Position numbers and translations under genes: made by a program. Shown piece by piece: positions 37,902-47,442 of a stretch of DNA of 64,000 nt. Where the stretch lies: the NCBI GenBank assembly GCA_963766195.1, contig CAVXYY010000011.1, positions 58,106 to 122,105 on the forward strand, in the 5' to 3' direction. Under the pieces are notes generated by a model. It searched no databases. It was not told where the DNA came from and saw only the letters and a program-made list of their open reading frames with translations. Position 1 is the stretch's first letter; the number at the start of each line of letters is the position of its first letter. The stretch is from JAHEFT01 sp963766195 (lineage in GTDB: Bacteria; Pseudomonadota; Gammaproteobacteria; Xanthomonadales; SZUA-36).

Positions 37902-39513
37902 ATGCTTATTGACCTGAATGATGCCGGTGCACCCGGTCTTCTGGAAGCCGATGTCTGCGTGGTTGGCGGCGGCGCGGCCGGTGTAGCCCTGGCGCGCAAA
38001 ATGATGATCCGCGGTCACGATGTCTGCCTGCTCGAAGCAGGCGGCATGGATTTCGAACAAGCCACCCAGGACCTGTGTTCCGGTGAAAATCTCGGCATGG
38101 AATACTACGAACTCGAGCATTCCCGCCTGCGGTTTTTTGGCGGCACCACCAATATCTGGGGCGGCCGCTCGGTGCCGCTGAGCAGGATCGATTTCGAAAA
38201 GCGGGACTGGGTTCCTCACAGTGGCTGGCCCATTACCCTCGCCGACCTGGAACCTTACTATCGCATTGCCCACGACTCCCTTGAGCTGGGCGAATACGAC
38301 TACAGCCCGGGCATGTGGGACAAGCTCGGCCTGCAACCTGTCCCATTCAACCCGGATGAAGTGACCCACCAGTTCTGGCGCTTTGACACTAAGAAAGAGC
38401 GCTTTAACAGCGACCAGGTCAGGGACCTGATTGCCGCCCCGAATGCCAGTATCGTACTGCACGCCAACGTGGTCCGGATCCAGGCAGGGGAAGCAGGCCC
38501 GGAACGTGCAGCACCTGCTGGCGCGCACACTGCAAGGCCACCAGGCCACGATCCGTGCGAAGCATTTCGTGCTGGCTTGCGGCGCGATCGAAAACGCCCG
38601 GCTTTTACTGTTGTCCGATGACGTTGAAAAAAGCGGTATCGGAAACACCCATGACCAGGTCGGACGGTACTTCATGGAGCATCCGCACGGCCGCATTGCC
38701 CATATCAAGACCGCAGACCCTGCCGGGTTCTGGGCGCAGTATCGCAAGCGTTACCCGGACGCCGGACCACCGCTGGCGCCCGCCCTGGTGGCGCCCGAGG
38801 CGCTGCAACGAAGCAAAGGCATCCTGAACAGCGCCGCGACCTTCAAAATCCAGCGTAACCCGGACCTGGGGCTGGGCCTTGGCAGCAAGGTATACCTGAA
38901 CCTGAAACACGACCTCAACGCTACCCGGACCAACCGCAGGGCCTGGCACATTTACCGGGGTCTGCTCGACTGGCTGCAAAAGCACGTGTCGATGACGCTG
39001 CTGAGAAGCGTGGCCAGGGCCAAGCGGATGGAACTGTACCTGATGGCGCGCGCAGAACAGGCGCCCAACCCGGACAGCCGCGTCAAGCTCTCATCCGAAA
39101 CGGACGCGCTCGGCTGCCGCCGCGGCGACCTGGACTGGCAGTTATCAGAACTGGATAAGCGCTCCGTGCTGGAACTGGCGCGCGCCGTCGGGCGGGAGTT
39201 CGATCGCATGGGCCTGGGCAAACTGCAAACCTCCGGCTGGCTGGAAGACGGCGGCGCGGCCTGGCCGGTCGACCCCACTGTCGGCAACCACCCGATCGGC
39301 GGTTATCACCACATGGGCACGACCCGCATGAGCGATTCGGCACACAACGGAGTGGTGGACGCCAACTGTACCGTGCATGGATACAGCAATCTGCACATCG
39401 CGGGCAGCTCGGTTTTCACGACCGGTGGCTGGGCCAACCCCACCCTGACCATCCTTGCGCTCACGCATCGGCTGGCGGATCACCTGGACGCGCAGCTCAG
39501 AAAGGACATGTAG
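37902..39513 (+). CDS. GMC-type FAD oxidoreductase (one frameshift)
   Basis: FAD-binding Rossmann motif VVGGGAAGVALARKM near the N-terminus, then FFGGTTNIWGGRSVPL, FVLACGAIENARLLL, and the GMC C-terminal block YHHMGTTRMSD with the catalytic His region, ending HIAGSSVFTTGGWANPTLTI. The frame changes near 38495, where one G too many in a GGGG run explains the break. About 535 residues after correction. The stop codon TAG is formed by the first bases of a REP-like palindrome. An oxidase or dehydrogenase acting on an alcohol of the lipid or its headgroup is the likely role; the substrate is unknown. Confidence 0.85.
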
Positions 39514-39564
39514 GAGCGAATTCATTCGCGAAAAAGACAAAATCGCGGATGAATCCGCTCCTAC
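39510..39564. repeat. REP-like palindrome (GTAGGAGCG family)
   Basis: A 55-base inverted repeat GTAGGAGCGAATTCATTCGCG ... (left arm core GTAGGAGCGAATTCATTCGC) with right arm CCGCTCCTAC. It supplies the TAG stop of the GMC oxidoreductase gene and ends four bases before the stop codon of the convergent NTP transferase gene. Confidence 0.85.
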
Positions 39565-39567
39565 GGA

Positions 39568-40357
39568 TTAATCCCCCAGCAGGATCTTCTCCGCCAGGTC
39601 CCGGTCCGCTACCGAATCAACGTCGATGGCCACGCGGGGATTGTCGATCAGCACGTATCCCACCCGGCAACCCATCGCGCTTGACAGGGTTTCCAGGGCG
39701 CTTTCCAAGGCTCAACTGTCCCAGCACATACTTCAACAGCATTCCAAAACCACCGTGCCGCACCATCCGCCAGGGCCGCTTTCGATCCGCCTCCAGCTGG
39801 GACCACAAGCGCCGGTCCTGCCTTGCCACGGGGGTGAGGATGGCGAACAGGTTACTGCCGCAAAATTGCCCGTTACTGAATTTCAAAACCGTGCGCTTTG
39901 TCTCGGGCCAGGCCTCCCTGACGACGGCATAAGGCACCAGGCCAAATACGATATCGAAATCCAGTTCGCTCGCCCGGGAGCAGAAGTCATCGATCATCGC
40001 TCCGGTTAACAACGCATGGTCGCCCGCGGTCAACAGCGCCGGAAATTGATCCAGGCGCTCAAGCGCGGCCAGTGCGCTGGCGCTTGGGCCGGACTGCGGC
40101 GGCATCCATTGGAAAGAACTGTCCCTGAGAATGTCCTGGAATTCTGAATGATTGTGAAAAATATCTTCGGCCGGCCCACAAAGCATTCCGCCAGTCACGG
40201 ACTGGCTGGATTCCAACGCCCCGATCACCCGCGCCAGGGCGGATTTTCCGGCAACGTCGACCAGGACGCTTGAAGCCAGGCCCAGTTCGCGGCTGAATTC
40301 GCTCCCGCCCGGTCTTTCACCGGCAAGTACGACGGCGGCGAAACCGGAAGCCATCAA
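39568..40357 (-). CDS. MobA-like NTP transferase (one frameshift)
   Basis: A nucleotidyltransferase of the NTP_transf_3 type: AAVVLAGERPGG at the N-terminus and LLTAGDHALLTGAMIDDFC in the middle. The frame changes near 39705 (insertion in the TTGGAAAGC region); the corrected tail reads ALETLSSAMGCRVGYVLIDN and ends AEKILLGD at 39568. About 262 residues. Its start overlaps the stop of the GNAT gene (ATGA), so the two are coupled. It is a second nucleotide-activating enzyme in the lipid locus; its product is unknown. Confidence 0.78.
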
Positions 40358-41492
40358 TCCAGTTCTTTGCGGTAAATCCGGTAACGTTTCGACACCGAGC
40401 CGCCCATTTTTTCAATGATGCCGCGCGTTGCCTGGTTTTGCTCCAGGACCCAGGACATTTCGATCCGCTCCAGCTTCCGTTTCGTTCCCGGGTCGTGCAG
40501 CGCCCCGATGGTGGCCAGGGCCAAAGCCGGGCCAAGGCGGGTATTCTGATGTTTTTTCCGAACGCCCATCAGGGCAATTCGGGCGGATTTCGGCCCCCGC
40601 ACCTTCAGCCTCCAGATCAGCTTCGCCCAGCCGAACGGAAACAGCTTGCCGTTGAGGTCGGCAATCGCTTCGTTCAGGTTGGGTATCAGCACGATGAACG
40701 CCGCCGGCTCCCCGTCCGTCTCGGCAATCCACGTGTAATCCGGGGGGACGATCATGAAAATCTCTTTCCCTACCGTGCCGAATTCTTCACGGGTGAAAGG
40801 AACAAAACCCCAGTTTTCCGACCAGGCATCGTTAAAAATGTCACGCAGTATTTCCAGTTCCGCCGCGGTATTTTTGCGGTCAACCTCCTGAGCTTCATCT
40901 TGTCAGACTGCCGCTCCCGGATTCTGCGAACGATATCCGGAATCTTGTACATGTACTCATCCAGTTCGTAGGCCAGCACATCCTGAGCCTTCAGGTACCC
41001 CTGGCCTTCGATCGAACTGTCGTACCAGGGCTTTGCGTGCCCCATCATCACGTACGGGGGCGTATCAAATCCTTCCACCAGGCAACCAATTTCCTGGTTG
41101 ATGCCGAGGTTGAACGGCCCAAGCACGGTTTTCATACCTTGCTCCATCAACCAGTCTTCCGCGGTCGAGAACAAGGCAGTGAAAACTGCCGGGTCGTCCG
41201 GGGCTTCGATCAATCCGAAAAAACCAGTGTGCGGGTCGTGGGTCTTGAGGTACAGGTCATCGACCTGGGCAGAAATCCGGCCAACCGGCTGCCCCCCTTC
41301 ATAGGCCACCCAGGCTTTCCAGCGAGCGTGCAGAAAAAAGGGATTTTTTGCCGAAAACGCTTCCTTGCGCTCAAACTTCAGCGGCGGGATCCAGTTCGGA
41401 TCGTCCTGGTAGATTGACCAGGGTACCGAAATGAAAGTTTTCATATCGGCAGCGTTTTCCACTGCCCGGATTTCGATATCTGTATCGTCCAT
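40354..41492 (-). CDS. GNAT-fold acyltransferase resembling bacterial ceramide synthase (bCerS), one frameshift
   Basis: About 379 residues after correction. The N-terminus IEIRAVENAADMKTFISVPW and the following DPNWIPPLKFERKEAFSAKN, PFFLHARWKAWVAYEGGQPV, and GPFNLGINQEIGCLVEGFD belong to the long GNAT-like family that includes Caulobacter bCerS, which N-acylates the long-chain base. The C-terminal half carries a second GNAT-like unit (ALMGVRKKHQNTRLGPALAL; EMSWVLEQNQATRGIIEKMG). A one-base deletion near 40890 is needed to join them. With SPT, ACP, FAAL and SDR genes in the same locus it completes the five ceramide functions. The assignment rests on resemblance and context. Confidence 0.75.
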
Positions 41493-41682
41493 ATTCGCTA
41501 GATTCCCGGGATGAAGTTCGTGTCACTTTGAACGGGGATTTTAACCTGTCTTCTCCGGTTCCGTTTGTCAATTACGGAAATTTGTTTTGCCGTCAAAATT
41601 CCGGCCGGTTTCTGATTTACCTGCCGCTGCAAAATGGTAGAGTAGGTGCTGCAGAACCCACATTGAACGATAATCCATACCC

Positions 41683-41949
41683 ATGACTGAGAAAAGCCTT
41701 AAAACCCTGTTGAATGAACTGCAGGAATTGCTGGAAAAAACCGACCAGATTGATCCTGAAACCCGGAAACTGGTTCGTGACCTGGATGATGAAGTCAACC
41801 GGTTGCTGGACCCGGATTCCGGTGAAGACGATTTCGACAGTGTGGTGGACCATGCCAAATCCGTTGAAACCCGGTTCGCCGTGGATCACCCGGTTGCCGA
41901 ACGCTTCCTGCGGGAAATCATCGACGCCTTGTCAAAGGTTGGTATCTGA
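41683..41949 (+). CDS. DUF4404 family small protein
   Basis: An 88-residue acidic, largely helical cytosolic protein of the DUF4404 family (LKTLLNELQELLEKTDQIDP at the start, VETRFAVDHPVAERFLREII near the end). No known function. It is a single gene; nothing in the flanks suggests an operon. Confidence 0.82.
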   Translation: MTEKSLKTLLNELQELLEKTDQIDPETRKLVRDLDDEVNRLLDPDSGEDDFDSVVDHAKSVETRFAVDHPVAERFLREIIDALSKVGI

Positions 41950-42061
41950 ATTCGAACGAACGACAAAAAGGTTAACGTTATTGCCGGTTTATCATTCGGC
42001 CATCTCTGCGGTTGGCGCACAGCGCCAGAGCAGAGTCATTAACGTCGTTCCGAGGGACGAT

Positions 42062-42083
42062 TTTTATCGCGCCAGCGATAAAA
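42062..42083. terminator. Hairpin between convergent small genes
   Basis: TTTTATCGC and GCGATAAAA form a perfect nine-base stem with loop GCCA between the DUF4404 gene and the convergent glycine-zipper gene. There is no separate T tract, so terminator function is uncertain. Confidence 0.4.
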
Positions 42084-42103
42084 GAAGCACCCGAGGAACA
42101 CTT

Positions 42104-42460
42104 TTAGTTGAGCACGGCATAACCGCGATAACGCAGGCAGTTCTTGGCCACCTGGGCTTTTTCATCATCCTGTTGCAGCAGCCCGCCGGCCCCGCCACTG
42201 ACGGCGCCGGAAGCGGCTCCTACGCCAATGTCACCACCGATTGCGCCGAACGCGGCGCCAACGCCTGCTCCGAACGCAGCGGATGACAATGCGATTTGCC
42301 CGGAATCGACCTGCCGGGCAATATCCTCACATTCCGCCAGGTCTTTCTGATACTGCACCATGTCGACGTTGTAGGTATCGACGATGGGTTTCGACGCGCA
42401 GCCGATCAGGAACATGCTGATCGCCGCTGCGGCGAGAAATTCTGTCACCCTGCGTTGCAT
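42104..42460 (-). CDS. Glycine-zipper lipoprotein
   Basis: A 118-residue lipoprotein with lipobox LIGCAS. A short helical segment with DLAECEDIARQVD is followed by a glycine-zipper membrane segment (AAFGAGVGAAFGAIGGDIGV, GAVSGGAGGLL) and a C-terminal NCLRYRGYAVLN typical of small outer-membrane zipper proteins. The role is unknown; relatives are envelope-associated. Confidence 0.83.
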   Translation of the reverse strand: MQRRVTEFLAAAAISMFLIGCASKPIVDTYNVDMVQYQKDLAECEDIARQVDSGQIALSSAAFGAGVGAAFGAIGGDIGVGAASGAVSGGAGGLLQQDDEKAQVAKNCLRYRGYAVLN

Positions 42461-42550
42461 GCGCCACCTCCTGGAGTAACTGCTTATTCTGGCAGTATGG
42501 CATACTGATCAATATACCAAACCTGTCTGAACTCAAGGTGAACAAATCCC

Positions 42551-43178
42551 GTGAATGCGCTGGGCAAACTCTTCCTCAAAGGCCTGGTAGTCGTTATCCC
42601 GGTCAGCCTGACGCTGTCCATCATGTGGTGGCTTGCACGCGAGGCCGAGCAGATCCTGGGCGGCGTGCTTGCCCGGTTCCTGCCGGAAGGCTGGTACATC
42701 CCGGGCATGGGCATGATTTCTGCAGTGGCCATTACCATCCTGATCGGTCTTTTGACCCACGTGATCCTGTTCCAGAAACTGTTTGCCTTTGGCGACGCCG
42801 TTCTTCACCGCCTGCCCCTGGTCAAGACCATCTATTCCGCGCTCAAGGATTTTATCGCCTATCTGAGCCCTGACAGCCAGATAGGCCTGAGCAAGGTGGT
42901 GCTGGTAAAAATTCCCGGACAGGAATTTGAACAACTGGGCTTCGTCACCCGCGAAGATTTCAGCCGGTTGCCCGATGCAACTCACGGTAGAAGAACCGAT
43001 CGCCGTGTACCTGCCCATGAGTTACCAGATCGGCGGCTACACCCTGTTCTTGCCCCGCTCCTGCCTGACACCCCTGGACATGTCGTTCGAGGAAGGCATG
43101 AAACTGGTGATCACCGGCACCATCATATCCAGGGAAAAACCGGCAAAAATCGCGCAACCCGAAGATAAAGAGGATTGA
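42551..43178 (+). CDS. DUF502 membrane protein (one frameshift)
   Basis: GTG start, then two membrane helices (LFLKGLVVVIPVSLTLSIMW; ISAVAITILIGLLTHVILF), then the family block LPLVKTIYSALKDFIAYL and, after a frame change near 42975, VYLPMSYQIGGYTLFLPRSC followed by LTPLDMSFEEGMKLVITGTI. About 208 residues. DUF502 proteins are of unknown function. The next gene starts three bases later, so the two may be cotranscribed. Confidence 0.85.
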
Positions 43179-43181
43179 TTG

Positions 43182-43937
43182 ATGATAATGAAGCTTTGCT
43201 TTTTGCGGTTTTTATTGCCAGCCTTGCTGTTGGTTGCAACCAGCAGGACAAGGTTGATGCGCCCGGCAACGGCGCGGAGGCGCCCGCACAGGGGAACGGT
43301 GAGCCGACGGGTATGGCATTGGAGGGCATGTTCCGCTACATGGCCGATGCCGCATTGTTTCGTGACTGCCGTGACGGAAAGACCTACCCGGTTTCCATGG
43401 AAGGTCAATATCTGGAACTTGAACGCGCGTATTTAAATTCCGGAATTGAACCTGGATCCGAGATCATGGCAAGCGTCCAGGGCCGGCTTCTTGGAGCGTC
43501 CGCCTATGGAAGGTAATATCAATGAAGTCAAACTGATAGTGGACATATTTAATAATTTACTTCCTGATAAAACATGCGCCCCGTCCACCTCTGCAGAACT
43601 CGCCGGGACCTATTGGAAGCTGATCGAACTGGGCGGCAATGCCGTGACCACGGCCGAGGGGATGAGGGAGGCCCACGTGATCCTGGCGTCCGGAGATTCC
43701 AGCGTGAAAGGCTTTGCGGGCTGCAACAACTTTTTCGGCCAGTTCGAAACGGTGGATGACGCACTGACTTTTTCCGCGTTGGGCTCGACCATGATGGCCT
43801 GCCCGGAAGGCATGGACACCGAACAGGGCTTTTTCACCGCCCTTGGCGCCACCACCCGTTACCGGATCAACGGTTTGATCCTGGAACTGTACGCCGACCA
43901 GGAACTCCTGGCCCGCCTGGAGGCTGTTTACCTATAA
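43182..43937 (+). CDS. NlpE/HslJ-like lipoprotein with META domain (two frameshifts)
   Basis: The start MIMKLCFLRFLLPALLLV leads into a lipobox-like VGCNQQ once a frame change near 43232 is made. Residues that follow (ALEGMFRYMADAALFRDC, DGKTYPVSMEGQYLELERAY) look like an NlpE-type domain. After a second change near 43497 a META/HslJ domain appears (LAGTYWKLIELGGNAVTTAE, GFAGCNNFFGQFE, STMMACPEGMDTEQGFFTAL). It is probably an outer membrane stress-related lipoprotein; the exact role is unknown. Confidence 0.75.
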
Positions 43938-43965
43938 CACAGGAACGGTCTGCTGCCGCGCTATC

Positions 43966-44025
43966 GTAGGAGCGAATTCATTCGCGAAGGAGTTTTAATT
44001 TATTCGCGAATGAATTCGCTCCTAC
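43966..44025. repeat. REP-like palindrome upstream of dnaE2
   Basis: A 60-base inverted repeat with GTAGGAGCGAATTCATTCGC at the left and the matching CGAATGAATTCGCTCCTAC at the right. Its right end touches the LexA box of dnaE2 (shared TAC). Confidence 0.87.
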
Positions 44026-44042
44026 TGTATATTATTACAGTA
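44023..44042 (+). promoter_or_regulatory. LexA (SOS) box of dnaE2
   Basis: CTGTATATTATTACAG at 44025-44040 is a perfect CTGT-N8-ACAG box. It runs up to the dnaE2 ATG (44042). A possible -10 (TATATT, 44028) lies inside, with no good -35 in the palindrome, so the transcript may be leaderless. Confidence 0.82.
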
Positions 44043-47000
44043 TGCGCACCTCTCCCCCATATGCCGAACTGGCCTGCACCAGTAACTTCACCTTCCTGAC
44101 GGGCGCCTCTCATCCCCAGGAACTGGTCGCGCGGGCAGCGGAACTGGGTTACAGCGCCATTGCCATCACGGATGAGTGCTCGCTGGCCGGCGTGGTCCGG
44201 GCCATGGAAGAAGCGCAACGCTGCGCGGAACTTGGGCGACCCATCCGGCTGATACCGGGCAGCAGCTTCCGGCTGGAGAACGGTTCACGGCTGGTTTTAC
44301 TCCCCATCGACCATGCGGGCTACACCCAGATCTGCACGCTGATCACGCGCGGGCGGCGCAATGCCCCGAAAGGCGAGTATGCCCTGCCCGACTCCAGTTT
44401 CGAGCACGGACTCGACCACTGCCTGGCCGTGTGGCTTCCCGTGGCCGTAGGTGACCTGCTGACGGCGCACTGGCTCAGCGGCTTTTTTCCGGGCCGTTGC
44501 TGGCTGGGCGTCAGCCTGCACCTGGGCCCGGATGATGCCGCACGCCTGGCTCAATTGCTCGCCACCGCCAAAACGGCCGGCCTGCCGGTCACGGCCTGCG
44601 GCGATGTGCAGATGCACACCCGCTCGCGCCGGATGCTGCACGACGTACTGACGGCCATACGCCATGGCTGCTCCGTCAAGGAACTGGGCTACCGCGCCCT
44701 GCCCTGCGGTGAACGCCATCTGCGCTGCCGCAATGAACTGGAACAGCTGTTTCCCGCACCGTTGCTGAAAGAAAGCGCGGCGATTGCCGACCGCTGCCGC
44801 TTCCGCCTGGAGAAACTGCGCTACCGCTACCCGCGCGAGGTGGTCCCGGAAGGCATGAGCCCCACCCGCTACCTGCGTGAACTGACCGAGGCCGGGATTC
44901 TTGAAAGGTGGGGGCCTGAACGGCATTTCCCCCGGATTGCGCGCCCAGATCGAAAAAGAGCTCGAACTGGTCGAGGAACTGCATTACGAGCCCTTCTTCC
45001 TGACGGTATATGACATCGTCAAGTTCGCCAAAAGCCAGGGCATCCTGTGCCAGGGCCGGGGCTCAGCCGCCAATTCCGCGGTCTGTTATTGCCTCGGCAT
45101 CACCGAAGTCGACCCGGCGCGCATGAGCATGCTGTTCGAGCGTTTCATCTCGCGCGACCGTGACGAACCGCCCGATATCGACGTGGATTTTGAACACGAG
45201 CGCCGCGAAGAAGTCATCCAGTACATTTACCGCAAGTACGGACGTGACCGCGCCGCCCTGGCCGCCACGGTCATCACCTACCGCCCCAGAAGCGCAATCC
45301 GCGACGTCGGCAAGGCGCTGGGGCTGCCGCTGTCCCAGGTCGATCAACTGGCGCACAACACGGCCTGGTGGGACCAGCCCGGAGGACTTTGAACAGCGCG
45401 TGAGTCAACTGGGGCTCCATCTGGACAAGCTGAAAATGCGGCAACTGGTCCACCTGGTCCAGTCCATTGTCGGCTTCCCGCGCCACCTGTCCCAGCATGT
45501 CGGCGGCTTCGTGATCTCGGAGGCCCCGCTGGCCAGCCTGGTGCCGGTGGAAAACGCGGCGATGGCGAACCGCACGGTGATCCAGTGGGACAAGGAAGAC
45601 CTCGAAACCCTGGGCATGCTGAAAGTCGACTGCCTGGCGCTGGGCATGCTGACGGTCATTCATCGCTGCCTGGACCTGATAGGGCAGAAAAGGGGTCAGA
45701 GCCCTTTTTCCGAAAGATCAGCCCGGAATGGGACTTCACTGGAGAAAAAGGGCTCTGACCCCTTTTCTGCCTTTTCTCTCGCCGACATCCCCCCCGAAGA
45801 CCCGGAAACCTACGCGATGATCCAGCAGGCCGACACCATCGGCGTGTTCCAGATCGAGTCCCGCGCCCAGATGGCCATGTTGCCGCGCCTGAAGCCAGCC
45901 TGTTTTTATGACCTGGTGATCGAAGTCGCCATCGTCCGTCCGGGACCGATCCAGGGCAACATGGTGCACCCCTACCTGCAGCGGCGGCGCGGCACCGAGC
46001 AGGTCGATTACCCTTCAGAAGACCTCAAGGTAGTGCTGGAGCGCACCCTGGGCGTGCCGATTTTCCAGGAGCAGGTGATGCAGATCGCCATGGTCGCGGC
46101 CGGCTTCAGCGGCTCGGAGGCGGATATGTTACGCCGGTCGATGGCCGCCTGGGCCCGCCGCGGCGGCATGGAGCATATGCACCAGCGACTGGTCGGCGGC
46201 ATGCTGGAACGCGGCTACAGTGAAGCGTTCGCCGAGCAGATCTTCCAGCAGATCCGTGGCTTCGGCGAGTACGGCTTTCCGGAATCCCACGCCGCCAGCT
46301 TCGCCCTGCTGGTGTATGTCTCGGCCTGGATGAAACGCCACCACCCGGCCGCTTTTTGCTGCGCCCTGCTCAACTCGCAGCCGATGGGTTTCTACCAGCC
46401 CGCGCAACTGGTGCAGGATGCGCAGCGCCATGGCGTGAAGGTGCTGCCGGCCGATGTGCGTTACAGCGACTGGGATTGCACGCTGGAGAAAAAGAGAAAA
46501 GGGGTCAGAGCCCTTTTTCTCAAACAAAACCCCAGTCCGGATCTGCCTCTCAGAAAAAGGGCTCTGACCCCTTTTTACGTCTCGGTCTGAGGATGGTCAA
46601 AGGCATGCGCAAGGAAAGCGCCCTGCGCATCGAGCGGGCCCGTGCAGAACAGCCTTTCTCCAGCGTGCAGGACCTCGCCTCCCGTGCAGCTCTTGACCGG
46701 CATGACCTCGCGGTGCTGGCGGAAGCCGCCACGCTGCGCGGCCTGGCCGGCCACCGCCACCGCGCGCGCTGGGAAATCGCGGCGGTTGAGAAACCCCGGG
46801 ATGACCTGTTACGTAGGAGCGAATTCTATTCGCGACCGGGTAATCATGAAGATCCAAACAGCCAGCCCAGCCCCAATCGCGGACATGGCCCGCTCCTACA
46901 GCAGGCCGAGGAAACCATGATCACCATCCGGCCGCCTTCGGAAGTCGGATAACACGCGCGCCGACTACGCCAGCACCGGCCTGACCCTGGGCCGCCACCC

Positions 47001-47358
47001 CATCGCGCTGCTGCGACCGGTACTGAAACGCAGACGCGCCATCACCGCGCGGGAACTGCACGAAAAACCGCATGGCAGCCGGGTTCGCGCCTGCGGCCTG
47101 ATCACCATGCGCCAGCGCCCGATGACCGCCAGCGGCACCGTGTTCCTGACCCTGGAAGACGAAACCGGATTCGTCAACGCGGTGATCTGGCCGCGCCTGT
47201 TCGAAAAACAGCGGGCCGAGATTCTGGCCGCCTCGGTGCTGGCCGTGGACGGTGTGCTGGAGACCGACGGCGACGTGCACCACCTGATCGCCAGCCGGGT
47301 GCATGACTTCAGCTTCCTGGCCGAAAACCTGCAGAACCGCTCCAGGGATTTTTGTTAA
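44042..47358 (+). CDS. dnaE2: Error-prone DNA polymerase DnaE2 (four frameshifts, three palindromic insertions)
   Basis: The alpha subunit-like polymerase of the SOS mutasome with ImuA and ImuB. The PHP domain starts YAELACTSNFTFLTGASHP; the palm carries CQGRGSAANSAVCYCLGI and PDIDVDFEHERREEVI with the catalytic Asp residues. IFQEQVMQIAMVAAGFSGSE, FGEYGFPESHAASFALL, then the OB-fold region (GTVFLTLEDETGFVNAVIWP) and a normal C-terminus ending SRDFC follow. Frame changes are needed near 44915, 45380, 46495 and 46950. Three palindromes (45683-45771, 46497-46575, 46813-46899) are read through as extra linker peptides. The gene is separated from lexA-imuAB but has its own LexA box. Confidence 0.9.
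45683..45771. repeat. Palindromic element (GGGGTCAGAGCCC family), first copy inside dnaE2
   Basis: A perfect 28-base inverted repeat (45683-45710 and 45744-45771) around a 33-base spacer, with core GGGGTCAGAGCCC. It is translated in frame as a peptide containing KRGQSPFS and KKGSDPFS, placed between LTVIHRCLDLI and LADIPPEDPETYAM of the polymerase. Confidence 0.88.
46497..46575. repeat. Palindromic element (GGGGTCAGAGCCC family), second copy inside dnaE2
   Basis: A perfect 24-base inverted repeat (46497-46520 and 46552-46575) with the same core as the first copy. In the frame that continues the polymerase it gives KRGQSPFS ... KKGSDPFL, the same peptide pattern, directly before LGLRMVKGMRKESAL. 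A frame change lies just upstream in an A-rich run. Confidence 0.88.
46813..46899. repeat. REP-like palindrome (GTAGGAGCG family) inside dnaE2
   Basis: Left end GTAGGAGCGAATTC, right end GCCCGCTCCTAC; 87 bases, exactly 29 codons, open in the polymerase frame. It lies in the variable linker before the OB-fold part, between VEKPRDDLL and the ADYASTGLTLGRHP block. Confidence 0.82.
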
Positions 47359-47386
47359 ATGCAGGAGGTCACAGGTGAACGAACAC

Positions 47387-47419
47387 AAAAGAAAGCCGGG
47401 GTGTCCCCGGCTTTCTTTT
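47387..47419. terminator. Rho-independent terminator after dnaE2 (bidirectional)
   Basis: AAAGAAAGCCGGGG and CCCCGGCTTTCTTTT form a 14-base stem with a tiny loop (TGT) and T-rich flanks on both strands. It sits between dnaE2 and the convergent secreted-protein gene. Confidence 0.88.
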
Positions 47420-47442
47420 CGTCATTTTTGCAACTTGAAAAA

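Noticed and set aside
10590..47000. Programmed ribosomal frameshifting in several genes
   Set aside because: The breaks occur in unrelated genes at ordinary positions, without slippery sequences or conserved structure, and almost all are +1; errors explain them more simply.
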